From: Stenotrophomonas sp. SAU14A_NAIMI4_5
GTDB lineage: Bacteria; Pseudomonadota; Gammaproteobacteria; Xanthomonadales; Xanthomonadaceae
Reading direction: 5' to 3'
NCBI RefSeq assembly: GCF_003086795.1
Contig: NZ_CP026003.1
Coordinates: 2,964,579 to 3,028,578, forward strand
DNA: 64,000 nucleotides
Position 1 is the first letter of the stretch. Every line of letters starts with the position of its first letter. This document shows positions 55,124 through 62,759 of the stretch, piece after piece. The notes beneath the pieces are model-generated. The model was not told where the DNA came from. It saw nothing but the letters and a program-made list of their open reading frames with translations, and did not search any database. The position numbers and the translations under genes are program-made.

Positions 55124-55435
55124 ATGATCACCGTGGGCCTGTCGACGCTGGGCTTCTGCAGCCTGGCCGTGCTGTCGGCGATGTTTTCCGCGCTGGCGTT
55201 CTACGCGGCCTCGCCGCACTGCCGCTGGCCACGCCTGCGCCGCGCCGGCCGCCTGGGCCGGCAGATCGGCCTGGTCGCCGCGGTAGCCTCGCTGTGGCTG
55301 TGGATGGCCGAGCTGGGCGTTGCCGCCGGCCTGGTGGCGATGCTGTGCACCTGGATGCTGGTGGCTCTGCTGCTGCCGGCGCTGGCCGCCTGGCACCGCC
55401 CGGCGATGGATGGCAGCGCACGGGAGCCGCGCTGA
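55124..55435 (+). CDS. DUF3325 domain membrane protein
   Basis: A 103-residue protein with three likely membrane helices (FCSLAVLSAMFSALAFYAAS; LVAAVASLWLWMAELGVAAG; AMLCTWMLVALLLPALAAW). DUF3325 genes usually accompany siderophore receptors and PepSY proteins, as here. The stop overlaps the next start (TGATG). Confidence 0.85.
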   Translation: MITVGLSTLGFCSLAVLSAMFSALAFYAASPHCRWPRLRRAGRLGRQIGLVAAVASLWLWMAELGVAAGLVAMLCTWMLVALLLPALAAWHRPAMDGSAREPR

Positions 55436-55698
55436 TGTGGATGCGCGCCCTGTCCGGCATCTTCGTCGGGTTTTTCCTTGCCGCCGCTGCCACCGGCCTG
55501 CTGACCTGGCTGCCGCCGGGGCCGTGGCCGAGCGCGGTGGTGCCGGCCCTGATCGCCTTCGTCCCGCTATGGATGCTGGCGGCGCTGTGGGCCTTCAGTT
55601 TCCGCACCGTGGCGCGCGCCTGGCTGGTGCCTGCCAGCTGCGCCGCCGCCGGGTTCGCCGTGTTGTGGCTGCTGCGCCTGAGCGGCGCGGTGCAATGA
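55435..55698 (+). CDS. DUF3649 domain membrane protein
   Basis: An 87-residue protein with about three membrane helices (GIFVGFFLAAAATGLLTWL; VVPALIAFVPLWMLAALWAF; AGFAVLWLLRLSG). DUF3649 is a regular companion of DUF3325 in iron-uptake operons. It is translationally coupled to the preceding gene and 10 bp before the PepSY gene. Confidence 0.85.
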   Translation: MWMRALSGIFVGFFLAAAATGLLTWLPPGPWPSAVVPALIAFVPLWMLAALWAFSFRTVARAWLVPASCAAAGFAVLWLLRLSGAVQ

Positions 55699-55708
55699 GA
55701 ACGAGCGC

Positions 55709-57268
55709 ATGAAATTCAGTTCGCAGACCCTGCGTACCTTCACCACCCTGCACACCTGGGTCGGCCTGGTGGCCGGCTTCGGCCTGTTCGTGGCGTTCTA
55801 TGCCGGCGCCCTCACTCTGTTCCACCACGATCTGCCGGTGTGGCAGACGCCGGGGGCAGCCAGCGTGCTGCCGGCCGGGCTGGACGACGCGCAGTACCTG
55901 CTGGACGACGTGCTGGCCAAGCACCCGGAAGCACGCCGCCATGTCGGCATGACCTTCCCCGGTGCCGAGCACCCGCAGCCGCTGGCCTACTGGCAGGGCG
56001 CCGACGGCGGCTGGCGCTATGCCTGGCCCGGCAACACCGGCGGCAGCGCCACGCCACCGCAGGCGGGCCTGGCCGAGCTGGTCAACGAACTGCACTACAG
56101 CCTGGGCCTGCCGGTGGCCGGCATCTACGTGATGGGCATCGTCAGCCTGCTGTACGGCATGGCCCTGCTCAGCGGACTGGTCATCCACCTGCCCAAGCTG
56201 CTGGGCGACCTGTTCGCGCTGCGCCCGGGCCGCAACCTCAAGCAGATGTGGCAGGACGCGCACAACGTGATCGGCGTGCTCAGCCTGCCGTTCCACCTGA
56301 TGTTCGCGGTGACCGGTGCCCTGCTCTGCCTGGTCTTCATCCAGATCGCCCTGCTCAACCCGCTCATCTTCGAAGGCAAGGCCATGCAGGTGGTGCCGGC
56401 GGCGATGGATACCGCGCCGGTGCGCGAAGCTGCGGGCGTGCCGGCCGCGCCGGGCAGCCTGCGCGAGCTGCATGCGCGTGCGCTCGAGGTGGCCCGCGCA
56501 CAGGGCGTGGCCGATTTCGAACCGGCTTACCTGAAGCTGGCCAATGGCGGCGATGCCAACGCCACCATCGAGATCACCGGCGAATCCAGCGGCACGCTGG
56601 GCCCGCTCGGCTCGGTGGCGCTGGACGTGGCCAGCGGCCGCGTGCTGGCCAGCCAGCTGCCGGGCCATCGCGATGCCAACCACGCCACGCTCAGCGCGGC
56701 CTATGCCCTGCACTTCGGCGAATTCGGCAACGGCGTGGTGGTCTGGCTGTACTTCCTGCTGGGGCTGGGCGGTGCCTTCCTGTTCTATTCGGGCAACCTG
56801 CTGTGGATCGAATCGCGACGCAAGCGCCGGCAGCCGCAGCAGCCGCGCGCAGGGGTGAACATGGCGCGGGCCACGGTAGGCGTGTGCATCGGCCTGTGCG
56901 TGGCGATCTCGGTGGCCTTCGTCACCGCGCTGGTGCTTGAACACGTGGCCCCGGCGACGGTGGACCACGGCATCCGCTGGGCCTGCTTCGGCACCTGGGC
57001 GGCGTGTGCGCTGTGGGCCGCCGTGCGCCGGCCGGCACAGGCCGCGCGTGAACTGCTGTGGGCCGCGGCCATCAGCACCGCGCTGGTGCCGGTGATGCAT
57101 GGCGCGCTCAGTGGCGACTGGCCGTGGCTGACCGCCGCACGCGGGTTGTGGCCGCTGTTCTGGATCGACATGGTGGCCCTGGCGATGGCCTTTGGCTTCG
57201 CCCGGCTGGCAGTGGCCAGCCAGCGCCGCGCCCGCGATGGCGACCCCAACAGCGTGTGGGCCAATTGA
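55709..57268 (+). CDS. PepSY-associated TM protein (siderophore-linked reductase type)
   Basis: A 519-residue inner-membrane protein. The PepSY_TM start is LRTFTTLHTWVGLVAGFGLF, with further helices at about 140-165 (GIVSLLYGMALLSGLVIHLPK), 190-215 (HNVIGVLSLPFHLMFAVTGALLC) and a C-terminal set from about 340. Conserved His residues (LHTW, HNVIGV, YALHFGEFG) could bind haem. Such proteins are proposed ferrisiderophore reductases. The final 29 codons and stop are duplicated downstream. Confidence 0.88.
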   Translation: MKFSSQTLRTFTTLHTWVGLVAGFGLFVAFYAGALTLFHHDLPVWQTPGAASVLPAGLDDAQYLLDDVLAKHPEARRHVGMTFPGAEHPQPLAYWQGADGGWRYAWPGNTGGSATPPQAGLAELVNELHYSLGLPVAGIYVMGIVSLLYGMALLSGLVIHLPKLLGDLFALRPGRNLKQMWQDAHNVIGVLSLPFHLMFAVTGALLCLVFIQIALLNPLIFEGKAMQVVPAAMDTAPVREAAGVPAAPGSLRELHARALEVARAQGVADFEPAYLKLANGGDANATIEITGESSGTLGPLGSVALDVASGRVLASQLPGHRDANHATLSAAYALHFGEFGNGVVVWLYFLLGLGGAFLFYSGNLLWIESRRKRRQPQQPRAGVNMARATVGVCIGLCVAISVAFVTALVLEHVAPATVDHGIRWACFGTWAACALWAAVRRPAQAARELLWAAAISTALVPVMHGALSGDWPWLTAARGLWPLFWIDMVALAMAFGFARLAVASQRRARDGDPNSVWAN

Positions 57269-57314
57269 GGAAACCGCCGGGCATGGCCCGGCGCTACCGG
57301 TACGCAACGCCCCG

Positions 57315-57381
57315 GTAGAGTCGAGCTTGCTCGACTGCTGTTGCCTCCGCGCCAAGAGCAGTCGAGCAAGCTCGACTCTAC
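57315..57381. repeat. SMAG pair after PepSY gene
   Basis: GTAGAGTCGAGCTTGCTCGA (57315) and its inverted partner (to 57381) flank about 25 bp, the usual dimeric arrangement. Confidence 0.9.
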
Positions 57382-57392
57382 AAAGGCGTGAT

Positions 57393-57511
57393 GGCGATGG
57401 CCTTTGGCTTCGCCCGGCTGGCAGTGGCCAGCCAGCGCCGCGCCCGCGACGGCGACCCCAACAGCGTGTGGGCCAATTGAGGAAACCGCCGGGCATGGCC
57501 CGGCGCTACCG
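57393..57511 (+). pseudogene. Duplicated 3' end of the PepSY gene
   Basis: 119 bp nearly identical (one mismatch seen) to 57181-57299, covering the last 29 codons, the stop and 31 bp of 3' flank. There is no start codon or upstream domain, so it is a remnant. It is sandwiched between two SMAG pairs, suggesting duplication by recombination or slippage at the repeats. Confidence 0.9.
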
Positions 57512-57526
57512 CTACACACCGTCTTT

Positions 57527-57595
57527 GTAGAGTCGCGCCATGCTCGACTGCTGTTGGTTTCGCGCCAAAGGCAGTCGAGCATGGCTCGACTCTAC
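57527..57595. repeat. Second SMAG pair before the GH18 gene
   Basis: A GTAGAGTCGCGCCATGCTCG element and its inverted partner (GCAGTCGAGCATGGCTCGAC then TCTAC). Together with the first pair and the duplicate it fills the 337-bp gap between the convergent genes. Confidence 0.9.
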
Positions 57596-57605
57596 AAACG
57601 CCTGG

Positions 57606-58790
57606 TCAGTCGCCGACGCGGGCCTTGTGCCACGGTGCGAGCATGGCGTTGAGCAGGCTGGCCTGTTCGTCGTCACCGGTCAGCTCCCACATGAACACGC
57701 CGGCCAGGCCCTGCTCACGGGCGAACTGCGCGCGCAGGCCGATCGAGCGCGGGTCTTCGTAGCTGATGAAGATCTTCTCGGCCGCGTTGTACAGCCACGG
57801 GCTCTGCGCCTGCGGCTGCCAGCGCTTCGTCCAGCCCGGCTGGTCCAGGTAGCGCGCCTTGATCACCCGCCAGTCGCCGGCATCGGCCGGTGCGCTGTAG
57901 GGCTGGTAGAGGCCATCGGGCGCGTCACCGGTGACCTTGAAACCACGCCCGTAGAACGGCACGCCCAGCACCAGCTTGTCGGCCGGCACGCCGTGGTCGC
58001 GGTAGTACTGCACGGCGCCGGCCACGTTGTTCCAGCGCCGCAGTTCCGGCGCCAGCGGGTCGGCCGGCACTTCATGCAGCGGCGCATTGAAGGTCGACAC
58101 CGCCGAGAATCCGGTACCCATGTCATAGCTCATCAGGTTGATGAAATCGAACACCTGGGCCAGCGCCGGCAGATCGTAGCTGGCCGCCGGGTCATAGGGT
58201 CCGTCGGTCTGCAGGCGGCCGGCCGCGAGCGCGGCGGTCAGCAGCATCGGTTGGCCGCGCTTGCGGCCACGCGCATCCAGCGCCACGCGGAAGGCCTGCG
58301 CGAGCTTCGTCATGTTCGCGCGGTCCTGTGGGCGATGGGCCAGTTCCTTCGGCCCGCCACTGACCGGGAATTCCCAGTCGATGTCCACGCCGTCGAAGCT
58401 GCCTGCGTACTGGTCGAAGAACAGCGCCATGCAGGAATCAACCAGGCGCTTGCGGCTGGCCTCGGTAAGCGCGGCATCGGAGAACCCGCCCGCGCCCCAG
58501 CCGCCGATGGAGATCAGCGTGCGCAGGTGCGGATGCGCCATCTTCAGCTCGGCCAGCGCGGCGAAATTCTTCGGCGCTTCGGCACCCACCGTGCAGCGCC
58601 CGGCTTCGATGGTGGAAAACGCATAGAACAGGTGGGTCAGGCGCTCGGCCGGTATGTGCGACACCGGGTAACGATCGGCCGAACCACCGGGGTAGTACGC
58701 GCCGTAGATCGGCGACTGCGCCGCGTGGCTGGCGGCGGGAACGGCGGCGGCAATCAGCAGGGCAAGCCCGGCCAGGGTCTGGCGCAACAT
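57606..58790 (-). CDS. Secreted GH18 family glycosyl hydrolase (chitinase-like)
   Basis: A 394-residue exported enzyme. The signal peptide (LALLIAAAVPAASHA) precedes a GH18 barrel with HLFYAFSTIE, LISIGGWGAGGFSD, the catalytic DGVDIDWEFP, INLMSYDMGTGF, GVPFYGRGF and a C-terminal GLAGVFMWELTGDD. No chitin-binding module is present. The motif set predicts cleavage of chitin or chito-oligosaccharides. GGGAG lies 6 bp before ATG 58790. Confidence 0.94.
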   Translation of the reverse strand: MLRQTLAGLALLIAAAVPAASHAAQSPIYGAYYPGGSADRYPVSHIPAERLTHLFYAFSTIEAGRCTVGAEAPKNFAALAELKMAHPHLRTLISIGGWGAGGFSDAALTEASRKRLVDSCMALFFDQYAGSFDGVDIDWEFPVSGGPKELAHRPQDRANMTKLAQAFRVALDARGRKRGQPMLLTAALAAGRLQTDGPYDPAASYDLPALAQVFDFINLMSYDMGTGFSAVSTFNAPLHEVPADPLAPELRRWNNVAGAVQYYRDHGVPADKLVLGVPFYGRGFKVTGDAPDGLYQPYSAPADAGDWRVIKARYLDQPGWTKRWQPQAQSPWLYNAAEKIFISYEDPRSIGLRAQFAREQGLAGVFMWELTGDDEQASLLNAMLAPWHKARVGD

Positions 58791-58805
58791 GGAAACTCCC
58801 GATAG

Positions 58806-58831
58806 GTAGAGTCGAGCAGGCTCGACTCTAC
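58806..58831. repeat. Single SMAG palindrome
   Basis: GTAGAGTCGAGCAGGCTCGA with its closing TCTAC, between the divergent GH18 and TPR genes. Confidence 0.88.
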
Positions 58832-58882
58832 ACGGATCCCGCATCGGCTAAGGTAGCCGCGGATCTTCAATCGCACACGGAC

Positions 58883-59872
58883 ATGAGCACAGACCACGAC
58901 GCCACCCAGGACGCCACCCATGATGCACTGCGGGCCAAACAGTCCCGCGCATACGCGGCCTTCGACGAGGGCGACCTGGCACAGGCCGCGCACCTGTTCG
59001 GCGAACTGATCGAGCACGCGCCCGAGGTGTCCTACCTGCATTACATGCGCGGGCTGGCGCACAAGTACCTGCGCGACTGGCCCGCCTCGCTGCAGGACAA
59101 CCTGCGTGCGGAGCAGGCGAGCGACGAATTCGACGAAGCCGCCGCCTGGAATGCTGGGATCGCGGCCAGTGCCCTGGGCGACTGGACCGAGGCACGCCGG
59201 CAGTGGAGCCGGTGTGGCATCACCCTGCCCGAGGGTGACGGCGAGATTGCAGGCAACTTCGGCGTGGCCTGCGTGCGCCTGGCGCCCTGGAAGGATGCCG
59301 AAGTGGTGTACATGAACCGCATCGACCCGGTGCGCGCGCGTATCGGCAACGTGCCACTGCCCGAAAGCGGCTTCCGCTTCGGCGACATCGTGCTGCATGA
59401 CGGCGCCTCCACCGGCCGCCGTGCCTACGGCGACGGCGATGTGCCGGTGTTCAATGCGATGCAGCGGCTGCAGGCATCGGACATGGCGACCTTCACCGTG
59501 TTCGTGCAGTGCGACTCGGTCGACGATGTCGCTGCGCTGGAGGCACTGACCCTGCCTGGCATCGGCACGGTCGAGGACTGGACCGCCACGGTGCGCCGGC
59601 TGTGCCGCCGCTGCAGCTATGGCACCCCGCACCGGCATGACGACGAGGCCGGCAACGATGACGACGGTGGCTGGAAGCGCGAGCGCGACCTGGGCATCGC
59701 CGCACAGGGTCGGGCCGCGGTGGAAAAGCTGCTGGCGACCTGGACCGCGGCGGGACCGGGGCGCGTGCTGCAGGCCATCGAGCAGCGCGAGCATCCGTTG
59801 AGTGATCCGGAGCCGGGCCAGGTGTGGTGGCTGGGCGAGGAAGAAGAGGAGGAGCGCGTCAACCAGGGTTGA
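58883..59872 (+). CDS. TPR-containing hypothetical protein, 329 aa
   Basis: A cytoplasmic protein whose N-terminal 130 residues are TPR-like helices (AYAAFDEGDLAQAAHLFGEL; YLHYMRGLAHKYLRDWPASL; WNAGIAASALGDWTEARRQW). The C-terminal part (VVYMNRIDPVRARIGNVPLP; FTVFVQCDSVDDVAALEAL) has no recognised family. RLCRRCSYG with HRH and the acidic tail (EEEEEE) are notable. It is a possible immunity or adaptor protein; the function is unknown. Confidence 0.78.
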   Translation: MSTDHDATQDATHDALRAKQSRAYAAFDEGDLAQAAHLFGELIEHAPEVSYLHYMRGLAHKYLRDWPASLQDNLRAEQASDEFDEAAAWNAGIAASALGDWTEARRQWSRCGITLPEGDGEIAGNFGVACVRLAPWKDAEVVYMNRIDPVRARIGNVPLPESGFRFGDIVLHDGASTGRRAYGDGDVPVFNAMQRLQASDMATFTVFVQCDSVDDVAALEALTLPGIGTVEDWTATVRRLCRRCSYGTPHRHDDEAGNDDDGGWKRERDLGIAAQGRAAVEKLLATWTAAGPGRVLQAIEQREHPLSDPEPGQVWWLGEEEEEERVNQG

Positions 59873-59978
59873 TGCCTGCGAGCCTTGTGGCACAGGGCCT
59901 TCAGAATTCTTCAGGCCGGTTTCCAGCACTTCAGTCGCAGCGCAGGCTCAATCGGGCTCCCTTTGATGGAGTCCGACG

Positions 59979-61043
59979 ATGCGTTCGATCCTGCCTGCCC
60001 TCGCCCTGCTCTGCGCGGTCTGCACCCTGCCCTTCGCCGCCCGCGCCACCCCACCCGACCCGGCCCGCCTGCAGGCCCTGCAGCAGGCCATCGCCAGCGA
60101 TGAACTGAAGCAGATCCGCAGCGTGCTGCTGCAGGTCGATGGCGAGGTGGTCTACGAAGGCTACTTCAATGGCGCCGACGCGCAGACTCTGCACGACGTG
60201 CGTTCGGCCAGCAAGGGCGTGACCGCGCTGCTGGTCGGTGCCGCCATTGGTGAGGGCACCCTGCCCGGCGTGCAGGCCCGGGTGTACGACTACTTTCCGG
60301 CCTACACCGCCCGGCACGCGGTCGACCCCCGCCTGCGCGCCACCACCGTGCAGGATCTGCTGACCATGAGCAGCCTGTGGGAATGCGATGACGAAAACCA
60401 GTTCTCGTCCGGCCACGAGGAACGCATGTACGTGTCCGAGAAGTGGCTGGACTTCACCCTGGGTCTGCCGGTGAAGGGCTTCGCGCCGTGGATGCAGCGG
60501 CCGGAGGACAGCCCGCATGGGCGCGCGTTCGCCTACTGCACCGCCAATCCGTTCGTTCTGGGCGCGGTACTGGAGAAAGCCAGCGGCCAAGCACTGGCCG
60601 ACTACGCCGCGCGCGTCCTGGAGCGGCCGCTGGGCATCACCCGCAGCCAGTGGAACCGCTCACCGGAGGGCATCGGCATGGGCGGCGGCGGCACCCGCTA
60701 CCGCACGCAGGACCTCGCCCGCTTCGGCCAGCTGGTGCTGGACGGTGGCCGCTGGCAGGGCCGCCAGCTGGTGCCGAAGGAGTACATCGAGGCGATGGTG
60801 CGAGCGCAGGCGACCACCTCCGACGGCGGCGACTACGGCTACCAGTGGTGGGGCCTGAAGCTGGACGTGCAGGGTTCACCGCGCACGGTGTGGGCGATGT
60901 CCGGCAACGGCGGCAACTACGTGTTCGTGCTGCCCGAGCAGCGCGTGGTGGCGGTGGTCACCAGCCAGGCGTTCAATCGCAACTTCGCCCATCCGCAGTC
61001 GCGGCGCATCCTCACCGAGTTCCTGCTGCCGGCGCTGCGCTGA
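59979..61043 (+). CDS. Exported serine hydrolase, class C beta-lactamase-like fold
   Basis: A 354-residue protein with a signal peptide (ALALLCAVCTLPFAARA). The active-site SASKGVTALLVG contains the SxxK motif. AYCTANPFVLGAVLEKASGQ carries the YxN-type motif, and later GMGGGGTRYRTQDLARFGQL. Members include esterases, D-peptidases and other Ser hydrolases, so beta-lactamase activity should not be assumed. Its 3' end overlaps the convergent regulator gene by 32 bp. Confidence 0.9.
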   Translation: MRSILPALALLCAVCTLPFAARATPPDPARLQALQQAIASDELKQIRSVLLQVDGEVVYEGYFNGADAQTLHDVRSASKGVTALLVGAAIGEGTLPGVQARVYDYFPAYTARHAVDPRLRATTVQDLLTMSSLWECDDENQFSSGHEERMYVSEKWLDFTLGLPVKGFAPWMQRPEDSPHGRAFAYCTANPFVLGAVLEKASGQALADYAARVLERPLGITRSQWNRSPEGIGMGGGGTRYRTQDLARFGQLVLDGGRWQGRQLVPKEYIEAMVRAQATTSDGGDYGYQWWGLKLDVQGSPRTVWAMSGNGGNYVFVLPEQRVVAVVTSQAFNRNFAHPQSRRILTEFLLPALR

Positions 61044-62580
61044 GCGCGGCCAGGTCGTCCGGCCGCCAGCTGGCGGCCAGCACCTGCGCACGTTGCCGGG
61101 CGATGTCGGCATCCAGCCGCTGCAGCAGGACCGGCCAGCCGGGCGCGCTGCGCAGGGGGACGAACAGCGGGGTGGCACGCAGCCACGCCACGTCGCGGAA
61201 GCCGTCATCGACCGCCTGCTGCAGTGCCGCCACCGCATCGCCTGCATGGCCCTGGGCCTGCAGCAGCAACGCGCGCTCCAGCGCTGCATCGGGCCAGCCA
61301 TCGCCCGCTCCCGCACTGGCAGCGAGCTGCTGCAGGCGCTGGTCGATCCACGCGGCGTCCGCAGCCTGCGCGCCATGCAACGCCGCCAGCGTCTGGCCCA
61401 GCGACTGCTGTGGCCGCAGCTGGCGGCCACGCTCGAACGCGTCGGCGGCGCCTGCAGCGTCGCCCGCCAGCAATGCCAGTTCGCCCTGCAGGCGCAGCAG
61501 CTGCGGATGCGGGGTGCCACGCGCGAGCGCTTCATCCAGCGCCTGCCGGGCCCGCTGTGGCGCGCCGGCCAGGTACAGGCTGCGCGGCCAGGCGATGTTG
61601 GAGAACACGTTGTCCGGGTACAGCTGGAAATTGCGCGCGTGGCGATCCGCAGCCGCCTGGGTGAAGCCGAGCAGTTCCAGCTCGCGAGCGACCTGCACGT
61701 CACGGAAGCGGATGCGCTCGGGCGCCTTCAGCGACAGGTTGGCCTGCAGCGCCGTGGCGAGCTGGCCGCGTTCCTGCTGCAGGTAGGCCAGCGATGCGCG
61801 GCTGCGCTCGTCGCCAGGCTCGAGCTCGAGCGCGCGGCTGTAGCCGGTGATCGCCTGCCGCATGTCGCCCAGGCAGTCCTGCGCGTAGCCCCACAGGGCG
61901 TGTGCGGCGGCATCGCCGGGGGTGCGCTGGCGCTCCTGCTCGGCCAATGCCAGCGCCTCGCGCAACTGCTCGGGCGTGCCGTTGAACAGGCAGCCCTGCG
62001 CCGCCAGCGCACGGGACAGGCCGCGCCGCGCCGGCGTGGATTCGGGATCAGCCTGCAGCGCCTGCCGGTACAGGGTGATGGCCACGCGGTTGTTGTTGGC
62101 CTGGCCGATCCCCGCGTAGTACTCGGCACGCTGCAGCAGCGACTGCCCTGCCCCCTGCGGCGTCGAACGGGGCCACAGCAGCAGCGTGGCGGCCACGCCC
62201 AGCACTGCGACAGCCGCCACGCCCCAGCCGAGCCTGCGGGTGCGCGAGGATGGCGCGGGTGGTGCGCTGGCCGCCAGCGGCGGCGCACACAGCTGGTAGC
62301 CACGACCACGCACTGAGCGGATGTACCGCGGCCGCCGGCTGTCATCGCCCAAGGCCTGGCGCAGCAGCTTCACCCGCTGGCTGACCGCATCCTCGCCGAC
62401 CACCGCCGGTGCCCAGACCTGGGCAGCCAGGGTGTCGAAATCCACGACGTCGGTGCCGTGCCGGAGGAGTACGTCGAGCAGGGTCCAGCTGAGGCCGCTG
62501 ACCGGCAACACCTCGCCGTTGCGACTGACGCGCTGCGCCGGGCGATCGATATCCAGGTCGAGCAGGCGTAGGGTGTCCAT
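61012..62580 (-). CDS. CadC/ToxR-like membrane transcriptional regulator with TPRs
   Basis: A 522-residue protein. The N-terminal winged helix (about 1-97) has LSWTLLDVLLRHG, VWAPAVVGEDAVSQRVKLLR and RYIRSVRGRGYQL. One membrane helix (LGWGVAAVAVLGVAATLLLW, about 117-136) is followed by a periplasmic TPR array. The layout fits one-component regulators that sense outside the cytoplasm and bind DNA inside. It may regulate the convergent hydrolase gene, but no operator was identified. Confidence 0.9.
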   Translation of the reverse strand: MDTLRLLDLDIDRPAQRVSRNGEVLPVSGLSWTLLDVLLRHGTDVVDFDTLAAQVWAPAVVGEDAVSQRVKLLRQALGDDSRRPRYIRSVRGRGYQLCAPPLAASAPPAPSSRTRRLGWGVAAVAVLGVAATLLLWPRSTPQGAGQSLLQRAEYYAGIGQANNNRVAITLYRQALQADPESTPARRGLSRALAAQGCLFNGTPEQLREALALAEQERQRTPGDAAAHALWGYAQDCLGDMRQAITGYSRALELEPGDERSRASLAYLQQERGQLATALQANLSLKAPERIRFRDVQVARELELLGFTQAAADRHARNFQLYPDNVFSNIAWPRSLYLAGAPQRARQALDEALARGTPHPQLLRLQGELALLAGDAAGAADAFERGRQLRPQQSLGQTLAALHGAQAADAAWIDQRLQQLAASAGAGDGWPDAALERALLLQAQGHAGDAVAALQQAVDDGFRDVAWLRATPLFVPLRSAPGWPVLLQRLDADIARQRAQVLAASWRPDDLAALSAAPAAGTR

Positions 62581-62623
62581 GGGCGAAGCATAGCGTTACG
62601 GCTGCGCCGGAAGACAGGCAAAG

Positions 62624-62650
62624 AAAAAGCGGGCCGAAGCCCGCTTTTTC
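62624..62650. terminator. Bidirectional terminator after pnp
   Basis: AGCGGGC-CGAA-GCCCGCT forms a 7-bp stem with A-rich and T-rich tracts on opposite sides. It lies about 105 bp past the pnp stop and upstream of the regulator gene. Confidence 0.85.
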
Positions 62651-62663
62651 ATTTTTCGAAGGT

Positions 62664-62759
62664 GTGAGGACCAACGGTCCTCACCTACCGTAATCGACCG
62701 CGGCGAAAGCGTGAGGACCAACGGTCCTCACCTACCGTAATCGACCGGAGGTCGATTAC
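62664..62759. repeat. Tandem GTAGGTGAGG-type palindromes and GTAATCGACC palindrome
   Basis: Two identical hairpins (GTGAGGACCAACGGTCCTCA then CCTAC) at 62664-62688 and 62711-62735 are 47 bp apart. They are followed by GTAATCGACCGGAGGTCGAT (62737-62759), whose right end contains the pnp stop codon. Confidence 0.9.

Noticed and set aside
59979..61043. Beta-lactamase resistance gene
   Set aside because: It has an SxxK serine hydrolase fold, but motifs are those of the broad esterase/peptidase group; no evidence of antibiotic hydrolysis.
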